Positions 1-6,958 of a DNA stretch of 9,824 nucleotides are shown one piece after another (positions within the stretch are counted from its first letter, which is position 1; each line of letters starts with the position of its first letter). The notes below the pieces were generated by a model, which had not been told where the DNA came from, ran no database searches, and saw nothing but the letters and a program-made list of their open reading frames with translations. Where the stretch lies: the NCBI GenBank assembly GCA_030831005.1, contig JAURLW010000103.1, positions 1 to 9,824 of the forward strand, written 5' to 3'. A program made the position numbers and the translations under genes. The DNA comes from Bacteroidota bacterium. Lineage in GTDB: Bacteria; Bacteroidota; Bacteroidia; Chitinophagales; Chitinophagaceae.

Positions 1-772
1 TATAAAAAGAGGTTTTATAAGTGCCCATGACGATATTCTCTCTGGTATTAATGGAAGAAATTACACAGTTGTCATTGAAAACCCAATCTTTGTAATGTTC
101 TGTAGTGGTGCCATTGGTTATATTTTTATCTACCCAATGAAAACGAATAATGCCATTATAGAATTTTGCAAAATTAGGAGAACCAATACCTAATTCGTAA
201 CGTGCAAATTGATTGACATCTCTGAAGCGAATTAAATAACTAGGGTCAAAATCAATTTCATTAACAGTAAATTTTGTGCTGTCTTTAGCAATGATTGGCG
301 TCACGCCGGTAATGATTTTGCCGTTAGAATTAATGCGTAACATATAGTCAAATCCATCGCTAAGTGCAGTTTTAAATTTGTATGCGATATTCGGTAATTG
401 ACTAAATGTACCAGGTTCTTTAGGATAGCCCTCTAGGCTCAAATCTACACGTTGCAGTACATAGGTTTTATTAATAGAATCTACTGGACGGATCCCTGTA
501 TTCGGATTCGGTTTTTTTAATTCATAAACCGTTACCGACAAGTTTTTGTAATAAATAGAATCGGTTTGCGTAGCCATTACTAAGGCACTTTTAGTTTCAT
601 CTAAAAAAGCTTTATGAATTCTAACATAATGGGCAGTATCGCTAATATTGAGTAAACCATATACAATGGTGATGTCTTTGTAGGGAGCATCAATTTTAAA
701 ATCCTTTGAACAAGAACTTACTAATTGCATAACGCAGAGGAGAACAAATAAACGATTTAAAGTAAAACGCAT
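1..772 (-). CDS. Uncharacterised lipoprotein, 3' end cut by window edge
   Basis: An open frame of 257 codons runs from ATG at 772 to the left edge without a stop, so the gene is partial. The product starts with a lipoprotein signal peptide: Arg2 and Arg7, a hydrophobic stretch at about residues 8-18, and a lipobox VSSC with Cys21, followed by Ser-Lys-Asp. The mature part is rich in beta-type segments (for example ITIVYGLLNISDTAHYVRIH at 34-53 and YKNLSVTVYEL at 75-85). I do not recognise the family firmly. The order of segments (a short Val-rich strand after the Cys, a 'YVRI' strand, then a 'VTVYEL' strand) resembles DUF4249-type surface lipoproteins of Bacteroidota, but this is an inference. 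The start is supported by a good promoter ending 18 bases upstream. It is divergent from argS, and any operon partners would lie left of the window. Confidence 0.8.
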   Translation of the reverse strand, partial: MRFTLNRLFVLLCVMQLVSSCSKDFKIDAPYKDITIVYGLLNISDTAHYVRIHKAFLDETKSALVMATQTDSIYYKNLSVTVYELKKPNPNTGIRPVDSINKTYVLQRVDLSLEGYPKEPGTFSQLPNIAYKFKTALSDGFDYMLRINSNGKIITGVTPIIAKDSTKFTVNEIDFDPSYLIRFRDVNQFARYELGIGSPNFAKFYNGIIRFHWVDKNITNGTTTEHYKDWVFNDNCVISSINTRENIVMGTYKTSFY

Positions 773-790
773 GATAATAAATTTTCGCTT

Positions 791-824
791 CAAAGATAGG
801 TAATTATGTAGCTTCTCCTTCAAA
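791..824 (-). promoter_or_regulatory. Bacteroidota-type promoter for the minus-strand lipoprotein gene
   Basis: Read on the minus strand, TTTG (complement of 821-824) is followed after 22 bases by TATCTTTG (complement of 791-798). This matches the -33 TTTG / -7 TAnnTTTG pattern of the Bacteroidota housekeeping sigma factor, with a spacer a little longer than usual. The -7 box ends 18 bases before the ATG at 772, so the leader would be only about 10 bases long. Confidence 0.65.
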
Positions 825-857
825 TTTATACAGGTATTTATCTGATTTAAAGGGCTA

Positions 858-889
858 CTGAGATAATACATTTATTAATTGTATTTTTG
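858..889 (+). promoter_or_regulatory. Bacteroidota-type promoter for argS
   Basis: TATTTTTG at 882-889 is an exact TAnnTTTG -7 box. The -33 box is weak: only CTG at 858-860, 21 bases upstream. The -7 box ends 15 bases before the ATG at 905, so transcription would start at about 895-898 and the leader would be about 7-10 bases. This argues against the in-frame TTG at 887, which lies inside the -7 box. Confidence 0.6.
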
Positions 890-904
890 CATAAATTCAT
901 TGCC

Positions 905-2704
905 ATGAGCCAATTGGTTGTTACATTAAAAAAGTGTGTATTAGAAGTATTGACAGCGTCTTATCCTGAGCATTCCTTTTCGCTTGATCAAATTACGGTT
1001 AACGAAACTAAAGCGGAGTTTGAAGGTGAATATACCGTAGTGCTATTCCCATTCGTAAAATTGTTGAAATGTAAACCAGACGAAATAGGCACCCAATTAG
1101 GATCAACACTACAAGCTCAATTTCCTGATTTTATTGCACGCTATCAACTTGTTAGCGGCTTCTTAAATATGAGTATTCAAGATCGCTATCTTATTCACTA
1201 TTTACAAAGTAGTTTTTTACAAGCGCCTACTGCGGTAACTAGTAATAAGCGCGTAATGATAGAGTACTCTTCTCCTAATACCAATAAGCCGCTTCATTTT
1301 GGCCACTTAAGAAATAATTTTTTAGGAGCTGCTATGGCTTCAATTCTTAAAACGCAAGGGCATGAAGTGGTAAAAGCTAATTTAATTAATGATCGCGGTA
1401 TTCATATTTGTAAATCTATGATTGCTTGGATGCGTTATGCCAATCAAGCTACGCCAGCCAGTACAGGTATTAAAGGAGATCACTTAGTGGGCGATTATTA
1501 TGTGAAGTTTAATGATATATATAAAGAAGAAGTAGCGCAATTGAAGGCTTCGGGAATGGAAGAAGCCCTAGCAGAAAAGCAAGCACCCATTTTATTAGAA
1601 GCTCAAGCATTACTTTTGAAATGGGAACAGGACGATGCAGATACTCGTGCTTTGTGGAAACAAATGAACGATTGGGTTTACGAAGGATTTAAAGCTACTT
1701 ATGAACGCTTAGGTATTAGTTTCGATCAATATTATTACGAAAGCAATACCTATTTGCTAGGTAAGGCCATCATAGAGGAGGGTTTGAAAAAAGGAGTATT
1801 ATTCAAAAAAGAAGATAACTCGGTTTGGATAGATTTGAGTAATGATGGTCTTGATCAAAAATTGTTATTAAGAGGAGATGGTACTGCTGTGTATATTACA
1901 CAAGATATTGGTACGGCTAAGTTAAAATACGATGAACATCAGTTAAATCAATCTATTTATGTCATTGCAGATGAGCAAAACTATCATATGCAAGTGCTTA
2001 AATTAATCTTATCTAAATTGGGAGAACCTTGTGCAGATGGTATTTTCCACTTATCCTATGGAATGGTTGAATTACCAAGTGGTAGAATGAAAAGTAGAGA
2101 GGGAACGGTAGTTGATGCAGATGATATGATTGATGAAATGATTGCGCTAGCACAAAAGCAAACTGAGGAAGCTGGTAAGACAAGTGGATTTACAGAAGAT
2201 GAATTGGCTACGTTATACAAACAAATTGGTTTAGGTGCATTGAAATTTTATTTGTTGCGCGTAGATCCTAAAAAGAAAATGATTTTCGACCCTAAAGAGT
2301 CAATTGATTTACATGGCTATACGGCTACTTTTATTCAATATGCACATGCACGCATTTGCTCTATCCTTCGTAAAGAGTGTGTTGCATATGATGCACCTCA
2401 ACTCAATAAAGAAGCTGTGTTATCATTAGCTACTTTAGCTAAAGCAGAAAAACAAGTGGTGTTATTATTAGAGCAATATGATGGCCTTCTTACTGCAGCT
2501 GCAAATGAATATAATCCATCTTTGGTAGCTAATTATTGTTTCCAATTGGCGCAAGCATTTAATACTTTTTACGATGCGCATAGCATTGCACATGCCGATA
2601 CAGAAGCGCAAAAACAATTTAGATTATACCTCATTATACAAACTGCGCATACGCTCAAAAGAGGTATGTCCTTATTAGGAATTGAAGTGCCGTCGAGAAT
2701 GTAA
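905..2704 (+). CDS. argS: Arginyl-tRNA synthetase (ArgS)
   Basis: Class I aminoacyl-tRNA synthetase that charges tRNA-Arg with arginine using ATP, in the cytoplasm. At 599 residues it is full length. Visible parts (numbered from the ATG at 905): an N-terminal additional domain at about 1-90; the catalytic Rossmann core with the HIGH box as HFGH at 131-134 in the context SPNTNKPLHFGHLRNN; the KMSKS loop as MKSREG at 395-400, a variant usual for ArgS; and the DALR anticodon-binding domain from about 475, with the typical FIQYAHARICSIL and the C-terminal LLGIEVPSRM. The frame could be opened by TTG at 887, but that codon sits in the promoter -7 box, so I use ATG at 905. It is a single-gene unit; its stop touches the stop of the converging permease gene and I see no terminator between them. 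Confidence 0.97.
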   Translation: MSQLVVTLKKCVLEVLTASYPEHSFSLDQITVNETKAEFEGEYTVVLFPFVKLLKCKPDEIGTQLGSTLQAQFPDFIARYQLVSGFLNMSIQDRYLIHYLQSSFLQAPTAVTSNKRVMIEYSSPNTNKPLHFGHLRNNFLGAAMASILKTQGHEVVKANLINDRGIHICKSMIAWMRYANQATPASTGIKGDHLVGDYYVKFNDIYKEEVAQLKASGMEEALAEKQAPILLEAQALLLKWEQDDADTRALWKQMNDWVYEGFKATYERLGISFDQYYYESNTYLLGKAIIEEGLKKGVLFKKEDNSVWIDLSNDGLDQKLLLRGDGTAVYITQDIGTAKLKYDEHQLNQSIYVIADEQNYHMQVLKLILSKLGEPCADGIFHLSYGMVELPSGRMKSREGTVVDADDMIDEMIALAQKQTEEAGKTSGFTEDELATLYKQIGLGALKFYLLRVDPKKKMIFDPKESIDLHGYTATFIQYAHARICSILRKECVAYDAPQLNKEAVLSLATLAKAEKQVVLLLEQYDGLLTAAANEYNPSLVANYCFQLAQAFNTFYDAHSIAHADTEAQKQFRLYLIIQTAHTLKRGMSLLGIEVPSRM

Positions 2705-3958
2705 TTAAGATTTTAATTGGTTAGGCGCTGTCTGTTTGCTGCTTTTAATAGCAGGTATCAATGAAGCGATGGCGCCTACGGACAATACGGTAACGAAGAT
2801 GAGTGCTACATCGCTCATTACAAATTGCACCGGATAAGATTGGATAATGAAAGAGCCTTCCAATTTCACCCAACCAAATTGTTGTTGTCCCCAAGCTATT
2901 AGTCCGCCTAATAATAAACCCAAACTACAACCTACAAAAGACCAGAGTAGTCCTTCAAGCAAAATAATAGTTTGAATTTCTATGCCCTTAAGTCCCATGC
3001 TGCGAAGCATGGATAAGTCTTTTTGTTTTTCTAAAACCAACATAGAAAGGGCGCCGGTAAGATTAAAAGAAGCGATGACTAAGATTAGCGTAAGCAATGC
3101 AAAAACAATCCATTTCTCACTTTGCATAATGCCGTACAGCGTTTTGTTTTGCTCGTATCGAGTGGCAATGGTATAGGTATTGCCTAATTGTTGCTGTAAT
3201 GTTTTTTTAATAGCAGCAGCGTCTACATCGTTACTAATTTTGATTTCTAAACTACTGATTTGTTCCTCTTGGTTCATTAGGGTTTGTGCAGTAGTAAGAG
3301 GAACTAATACATAGGCATTATCAAATTCGTCTTGTATGCTAAATGCCCCATCGGGTTTTACATATTGTCGCTGAAAGGCATTAGCATCTTGCACTTGAAG
3401 CAAGTCGTTTTTTGCATTAGGATAAATCAATTCTAAGCTTGAAAAATTATTGAGTACATCTATGCCTAATTTATTGGCAATGCCATTACCAATTATAGCG
3501 GATGGATAGAGTGCATTATTGGAATTTGAATTCAATTGATTGTTACCTGCTATGATATACTCTTTATTAAAATTATTGACCTTAAAAAATTGCGAATCAA
3601 TACCTTTTACGCTTGCAATAATTTGTGTTTCACCATTGCTCACTAAAGCATTGTCTTCTATGCAGGTACTGATGAATTGAATGCCTTTTGTTTGTTGAAT
3701 TTGCTGAAGCAGTTGAGGCGAATAGGAAAAGAATTTACCTTGTGCGGCAGTAATCTTAATATCGGGATAGAAGGTAGCGTAAAGGTTTTTTACAAGGGAT
3801 TCAAAACCGTTAAAAACAGAAAAGAGTAGAATCATAGCAGCAGTGCTCACTACCAGTGCTCCCATGCTTATCTTGGATAAAATACTAACAGCTGTTTGCT
3901 TTCGCAAACTAAATAGATAACGTTTTGCTATTAGTCCGTATAAGCTCCATTTGCTCAT
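2705..3958 (-). CDS. LolC/LolE-like ABC transporter permease (FtsX/MacB superfamily)
   Basis: Inner-membrane permease of 417 residues. The topology fits the LolC/LolE family: one membrane segment at about 29-50, a large periplasmic domain at about 51-282 (MacB-type core), then three membrane segments at about 283-307, 331-356 and 382-402. Between the second and third segments lies EKQKDLSMLRSMG (310-322), the conserved cytoplasmic coupling motif that contacts the ATPase. In the family, LolC/E works with the LolD ATPase to release lipoproteins to the periplasmic carrier LolA; relatives act in export or cell division. No ATPase gene is in this window, so the partner must be encoded elsewhere. 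The start codon follows the rbfA stop with no gap, so it is co-transcribed and probably translationally coupled. I cannot tell from sequence whether it serves lipoprotein sorting, so I give no symbol. Confidence 0.88.
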   Translation of the reverse strand: MSKWSLYGLIAKRYLFSLRKQTAVSILSKISMGALVVSTAAMILLFSVFNGFESLVKNLYATFYPDIKITAAQGKFFSYSPQLLQQIQQTKGIQFISTCIEDNALVSNGETQIIASVKGIDSQFFKVNNFNKEYIIAGNNQLNSNSNNALYPSAIIGNGIANKLGIDVLNNFSSLELIYPNAKNDLLQVQDANAFQRQYVKPDGAFSIQDEFDNAYVLVPLTTAQTLMNQEEQISSLEIKISNDVDAAAIKKTLQQQLGNTYTIATRYEQNKTLYGIMQSEKWIVFALLTLILVIASFNLTGALSMLVLEKQKDLSMLRSMGLKGIEIQTIILLEGLLWSFVGCSLGLLLGGLIAWGQQQFGWVKLEGSFIIQSYPVQFVMSDVALIFVTVLSVGAIASLIPAIKSSKQTAPNQLKS

Positions 3959-4348
3959 TTAGCCTTCCTTTTTTTTAGCTGCTTCGCGTGCTATTTTTTC
4001 TTCTTCAATTTGTTTAAATATAGCTTCCATTTTGAAAACGTAATCTAGAGTATCATCTAGGAAAAATTGAAGATCAGGTACTCTTCGTAATTGATTTTTA
4101 ACTTTAATGCCAAGGGCGTGACGAATTACGCTTTTTTGTTCTTTAATAACTTGCAAAAATTTAGCGGTATCAGGTACTTGAAATAAGCTCAAATAAAAGC
4201 GCGCTTCTAACAAATCGGGGGTAACGATAACTTTGGCAATAGAGACCATGCCTCCTTCAAACATGGTAAGGCCTTCTTTTTGAAATATTTCATTCATCTC
4301 ATCATGCACTAATCGTGCAACCTGCTTCTGGCGTTTACTTTCTTCCAT
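3959..4348 (-). CDS. rbfA: Ribosome-binding factor A (RbfA)
   Basis: Small KH-fold protein (129 residues) that binds the 30S subunit during late 16S rRNA maturation and is important in cold adaptation in the bacteria studied. It shows the N-terminal SKRQKQVARLVHDEMNEI helix, the strand SIAKVIVTPDLLEARFYLSL (36-55), and the signature region RHALGIKVKNQLRRVPDLQF (76-95) followed by a DDTLDY segment. Length is normal for the family. The C-terminal tail is charged (EEEKIAREAAKKKEG) and is coded partly by a run of eight A. It is the first gene of a two-gene operon with the permease; the stop TAA is immediately followed by the permease ATG in the same frame. It is divergent from the Omp28-family gene across a 116-base gap. 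Confidence 0.95.
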   Translation of the reverse strand: MEESKRQKQVARLVHDEMNEIFQKEGLTMFEGGMVSIAKVIVTPDLLEARFYLSLFQVPDTAKFLQVIKEQKSVIRHALGIKVKNQLRRVPDLQFFLDDTLDYVFKMEAIFKQIEEEKIAREAAKKKEG

Positions 4349-4371
4349 GCTAATTTTGGTTATTTAAAGCG

Positions 4372-4379
4372 TAAAGTTA
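4372..4379 (-). promoter_or_regulatory. Possible -7 box for the rbfA operon
   Basis: The minus strand reads TAACTTTACG here, which fits TAnnTTTG except for the last base of the box. It ends 23 bases before the rbfA ATG. I see no convincing TTG at the expected -33 distance, so this is a weak call based on position and the -7 box alone. Confidence 0.4.
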
Positions 4380-4426
4380 ACCCTTTTTCAATTTACAGAC
4401 TGCATTCCTCGCTTTTTGAGTATAAA

Positions 4427-4459
4427 TTGTTTTAAAGCTATTAGAATTTATTAACTTCG
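4427..4459 (+). promoter_or_regulatory. Bacteroidota-type promoter for the lipoprotein-lspA-zapA operon
   Basis: TTG at 4427-4429 is followed after 22 bases by TAACTTCG at 4452-4459, a one-base variant of TAnnTTTG. The spacer equals that of the promoter at 791-824. It would drive the four plus-strand genes up to 7255, which are separated by 2-6 bases and have no other visible promoter. With a start point at about 4465-4468, the ATG at 4465 would be at or before the first transcribed base, which favours ATG 4477. Confidence 0.55.
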
Positions 4460-4476
4460 TATAAATGTTTACGTCA

Positions 4477-5337
4477 ATGAAATTCGCTTTTTTTATTCCT
4501 TTAAGTGTTATTGTTTTATTTAGTGCATGTACCAAAGAAATTGGTCCGGCTATTGATTTTAGTAAAGTGCAAGCAAAGGATACGTTTTATATGGCACCAG
4601 TGGAGAATGCCCAATTAAAGAATGTATTGATAGAAGAATTCACAGGCGTTAAGTGCCCTAATTGTCCAGATGGTCATAATATTGTAGCTACTATTCAAAA
4701 TGCTAATCCTTCAAGAGTTATTGCAATAGGCTATTATCCTTTTGGTCAAGCTCAGACAGAGCCATTAAAAGACTTAACTAAGGCAGATTTTAGAATAGCA
4801 GATGCTACAGAGTTGTCAACTTTGTTGGGCGGCATTCAGTTTTTACCAATTGCTGCAGTAGATAGAAAAATGTTTGGTGGTGCAATTTTAACTGCTCGTA
4901 CCCTATGGTCGAGTAATGTACAAGCGAGATTAGCGGTAGCTACTCCAATTAATATGCAATTATCTGTAAGCTATGACGATGCTTCCCGTGAAGCTATTAT
5001 TAAAACGACCTTAAAGTATACAAGTGCACTTTCAACAAAACATAATATAAGCTTGGCTATTTATGAAAATAATTTAGTAGATGCACAAGAGTATCCTACT
5101 TATATAGATTCTTCCTACACGTTTAAGCATGTATTAAGAGATGTGATTACACCCGTTGGAGGGGCTTCTGTTTTAGATTCTTTAACGACTAAAGTGGCTG
5201 GTTTAGTTTTTGAAAAAACTATTTTATATACTTTGCCAGCAAAATGGAATCCATCTAATTGTAAGATTGTTGCCTTTGTTCATGATGCAGCTGCAACAAA
5301 AGAAGTTTATCAAGTTATTGAAAAGAGTGTTAAATAA
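4477..5337 (+). CDS. Omp28-family outer-membrane lipoprotein with a CPNC motif
   Basis: Predicted lipoprotein of 286 residues (290 if the ATG at 4465 is used). From the 4477 start it has Lys2, a hydrophobic core and Cys18 in the lipobox FSAC. Phe at -3 is less common than Leu or Val, but the following Thr-Lys-Glu fits. The mature part matches my memory of the Omp28-related family of Bacteroidota: IEEFTGVKCPNCPDG (about 52-66 from 4477) contains a CxxC pair, and FLPIAAVDR (about 122-130) looks like the cis-proline segment of a thioredoxin fold. The second half appears to be a beta-rich domain. Omp28 was described as a surface protein of Porphyromonas gingivalis; its biochemical role is not known to me. 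First gene of the operon, 6 bases before the M28 gene. I chose 4477 because of the promoter spacing and the compact signal peptide. Confidence 0.85.
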   Translation: MKFAFFIPLSVIVLFSACTKEIGPAIDFSKVQAKDTFYMAPVENAQLKNVLIEEFTGVKCPNCPDGHNIVATIQNANPSRVIAIGYYPFGQAQTEPLKDLTKADFRIADATELSTLLGGIQFLPIAAVDRKMFGGAILTARTLWSSNVQARLAVATPINMQLSVSYDDASREAIIKTTLKYTSALSTKHNISLAIYENNLVDAQEYPTYIDSSYTFKHVLRDVITPVGGASVLDSLTTKVAGLVFEKTILYTLPAKWNPSNCKIVAFVHDAAATKEVYQVIEKSVK

Positions 5338-5343
5338 AAAGTT

Positions 5344-6327
5344 ATGAATAGGCATATCAACAAGTTGTTCTCCATTATTATTAGCTCCATTCTTATTTCT
5401 TGTAATTCAGATGTTGCTGAAAAGCAGACGGATGCTACGCTAGCTAATACACCTGTTGCTACAGCACCTCCTTTCGATGAGCAGTTGGCTTACTCATTTA
5501 TAGAGCAACAAGTGTTGATTGGTCCGCGCTATCCAGGAAGTGAAGGGCAAAAAAAATGCGCAGACTATCTCCAAAAAACATTGGGTTCTTTTGTAGATAC
5601 GATATTTACGCAGTCGGTTAGTGTAAAAGCTGGAGATGGATCGTCTTTACCCTGTATTAATATCATTGGAGCCATTCGCCCAAAAGCAAGTAAGCGTATA
5701 TTGTTATTAGCACATTGGGACTCTAGGAAATGGTCGGATGAAGATCCCGTAAATCAAGAAACACCCATATTAGCTGCAGATGATGGAGCCAGTGGAGTTG
5801 GTGTATTATTAGCCTTAGCAAAAGCATTGAAGGAGCATCCATTACCAAGTGATTATGGAGTAGATATCTTGTTAGTTGATGCAGAAGACTATGGGAAAAC
5901 AGAGTGGGGTGAGGATTCTTACGGATTAGGCACTCAGTATTGGGCAAAACATCCGCATGTGGAGCATTACAAAGCGGAAGCAGGAATTTTATTAGATATG
6001 GTTGGCGCTAGCAATGCGCGATTCCCACAAGAAGCTTATTCTATGCAGTATGCTTCAAGTGTAGTAACAAAGGTATGGCAAGCGGCAGCAGATGCAGGCT
6101 ACAGTTCTTATTTTGTATATGAAGATGCAGGGAATATAACCGATGATCATTTCTTTGTAAATACACTTGCCGGTATTCCTACGATTGATATTATTCATTT
6201 ACAAAAGACTGGATTTGCTTCGCATTGGCATACCCAACAAGATAATTTAAACCGTATTAGTAAAAGTACCCTTAAAGCAGTTGGACAAACGCTTTTACAA
6301 TACCTTCATCAATTACCAAAATCATAA
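5344..6327 (+). CDS. M28-family lipoprotein, probable glutaminyl-peptide cyclotransferase
   Basis: Zinc-dependent protein of 327 residues with a lipoprotein signal peptide (lipobox LISC, Cys20) and a short low-complexity linker rich in Ala, Thr and Pro up to about residue 43. The M28 fold is visible: LLAHWDSR (121-128, His124), ILAADDGASGVG (142-153, Asp146 or Asp147), DAEDYG (179-184, Glu181), LLDMVGA (216-222, Asp218), TDDHFF (266-271) and HWHTQQDN (294-301, His296). DAEDYG followed by LGTQYW (195-200), as well as the DDH segment, is the pattern of type II glutaminyl cyclases, which convert N-terminal Gln to pyroglutamate, and is less like the aminopeptidases of the same family. In Bacteroidota this would act on exported proteins in the periplasm or at the outer membrane. 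Aminopeptidase activity is the alternative. Start ATG follows the previous stop by 6 bases. Confidence 0.87.
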   Translation: MNRHINKLFSIIISSILISCNSDVAEKQTDATLANTPVATAPPFDEQLAYSFIEQQVLIGPRYPGSEGQKKCADYLQKTLGSFVDTIFTQSVSVKAGDGSSLPCINIIGAIRPKASKRILLLAHWDSRKWSDEDPVNQETPILAADDGASGVGVLLALAKALKEHPLPSDYGVDILLVDAEDYGKTEWGEDSYGLGTQYWAKHPHVEHYKAEAGILLDMVGASNARFPQEAYSMQYASSVVTKVWQAAADAGYSSYFVYEDAGNITDDHFFVNTLAGIPTIDIIHLQKTGFASHWHTQQDNLNRISKSTLKAVGQTLLQYLHQLPKS

Positions 6328-6332
6328 TACTT

Positions 6333-6956
6333 GTGAAATATAGTAAGCTCCTTATTTTAATCATTTTTATTTTATTAGTAGATCAGTGTTTGAAGATTTA
6401 TATCAAAACACATTTCTATTACGGACAAGAAGTAGCGCTATTGGGCTCTTGGTTTAGGTTACATTTCATAGAAAATGAAGGCATGGCTTTTGGTATGAAA
6501 TTTGGTGATGCCTCTATTGCAAAATTAGTCCTAACCCTATTTAGATTAGTAGCTGTTGGTTTTGGTTTTTATTATTTAAACGTAATGATCAAAAAAGGAT
6601 TTAAAAATGCTACGTTGATTTGTGCAGCCCTTATTTTGGCCGGAGCATTTGGTAATTTAATCGATTCTATATTTTATGGTAAGCTGTTTTCAGAGAGTAG
6701 TTTTTGTTTAGCACAATGGGTGCCTTGGGGAAAGGGTTATGCTAATTTATTTTATGGTAGAGTAGTAGACATGCTTTATTTTCCTCTGATAGAATGGACC
6801 TTGCCATCGTCAACTCCATTTATTGGCGCCTACACTATTCGTTTTTTTGAACCGGTATTTAATATTGCAGATGCATCGATATCTATTGGCGTTTTAACTT
6901 TATTATTTTTTCAAAAGCGTTTACTCACACTTCCTAAAGAAGTAAAAACAGATTAA
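6333..6956 (+). CDS. lspA: Lipoprotein signal peptidase (signal peptidase II, LspA)
   Basis: Inner-membrane aspartic protease that cuts prolipoproteins before the lipid-modified cysteine. Visible features: first membrane segment with Asp17 and Lys21; IENEGMAFG at 46-54; membrane segments at about 63-83 and 93-111 ending in GAFGNLID; GRVVDMLYFPLIEW (142-155) with catalytic Asp146; and FNIADASISIGVL (176-188) with catalytic Asp180. At 207 residues it is longer than the roughly 160 of E. coli LspA, because about 25 extra residues lie between GNLID and VVDM, as I recall for Bacteroidota homologues. It starts with GTG, 5 bases after the M28 stop; I see no better ATG or TTG start in frame. It follows two predicted lipoprotein genes and precedes zapA by 2 bases. 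All catalytic residues are present. Confidence 0.96.
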   Translation: MKYSKLLILIIFILLVDQCLKIYIKTHFYYGQEVALLGSWFRLHFIENEGMAFGMKFGDASIAKLVLTLFRLVAVGFGFYYLNVMIKKGFKNATLICAALILAGAFGNLIDSIFYGKLFSESSFCLAQWVPWGKGYANLFYGRVVDMLYFPLIEWTLPSSTPFIGAYTIRFFEPVFNIADASISIGVLTLLFFQKRLLTLPKEVKTD

Positions 6957-6958
6957 TT

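Noticed and set aside
2703..2718. Inverted repeat AATTAA-GATT-TTAATT at the argS/permease junction as a terminator
   Set aside because: Six AT-only pairs with no following T-run; too weak to call a terminator.
2982..3176. 64-codon frame on the plus strand
   Set aside because: Lies wholly inside the permease gene on the other strand, has no protein-like family pattern and no promoter.
5723..5947. 74-codon frame on the minus strand
   Set aside because: Shadow of the M28 gene; its His- and Leu-rich composition is what antisense of this region gives.
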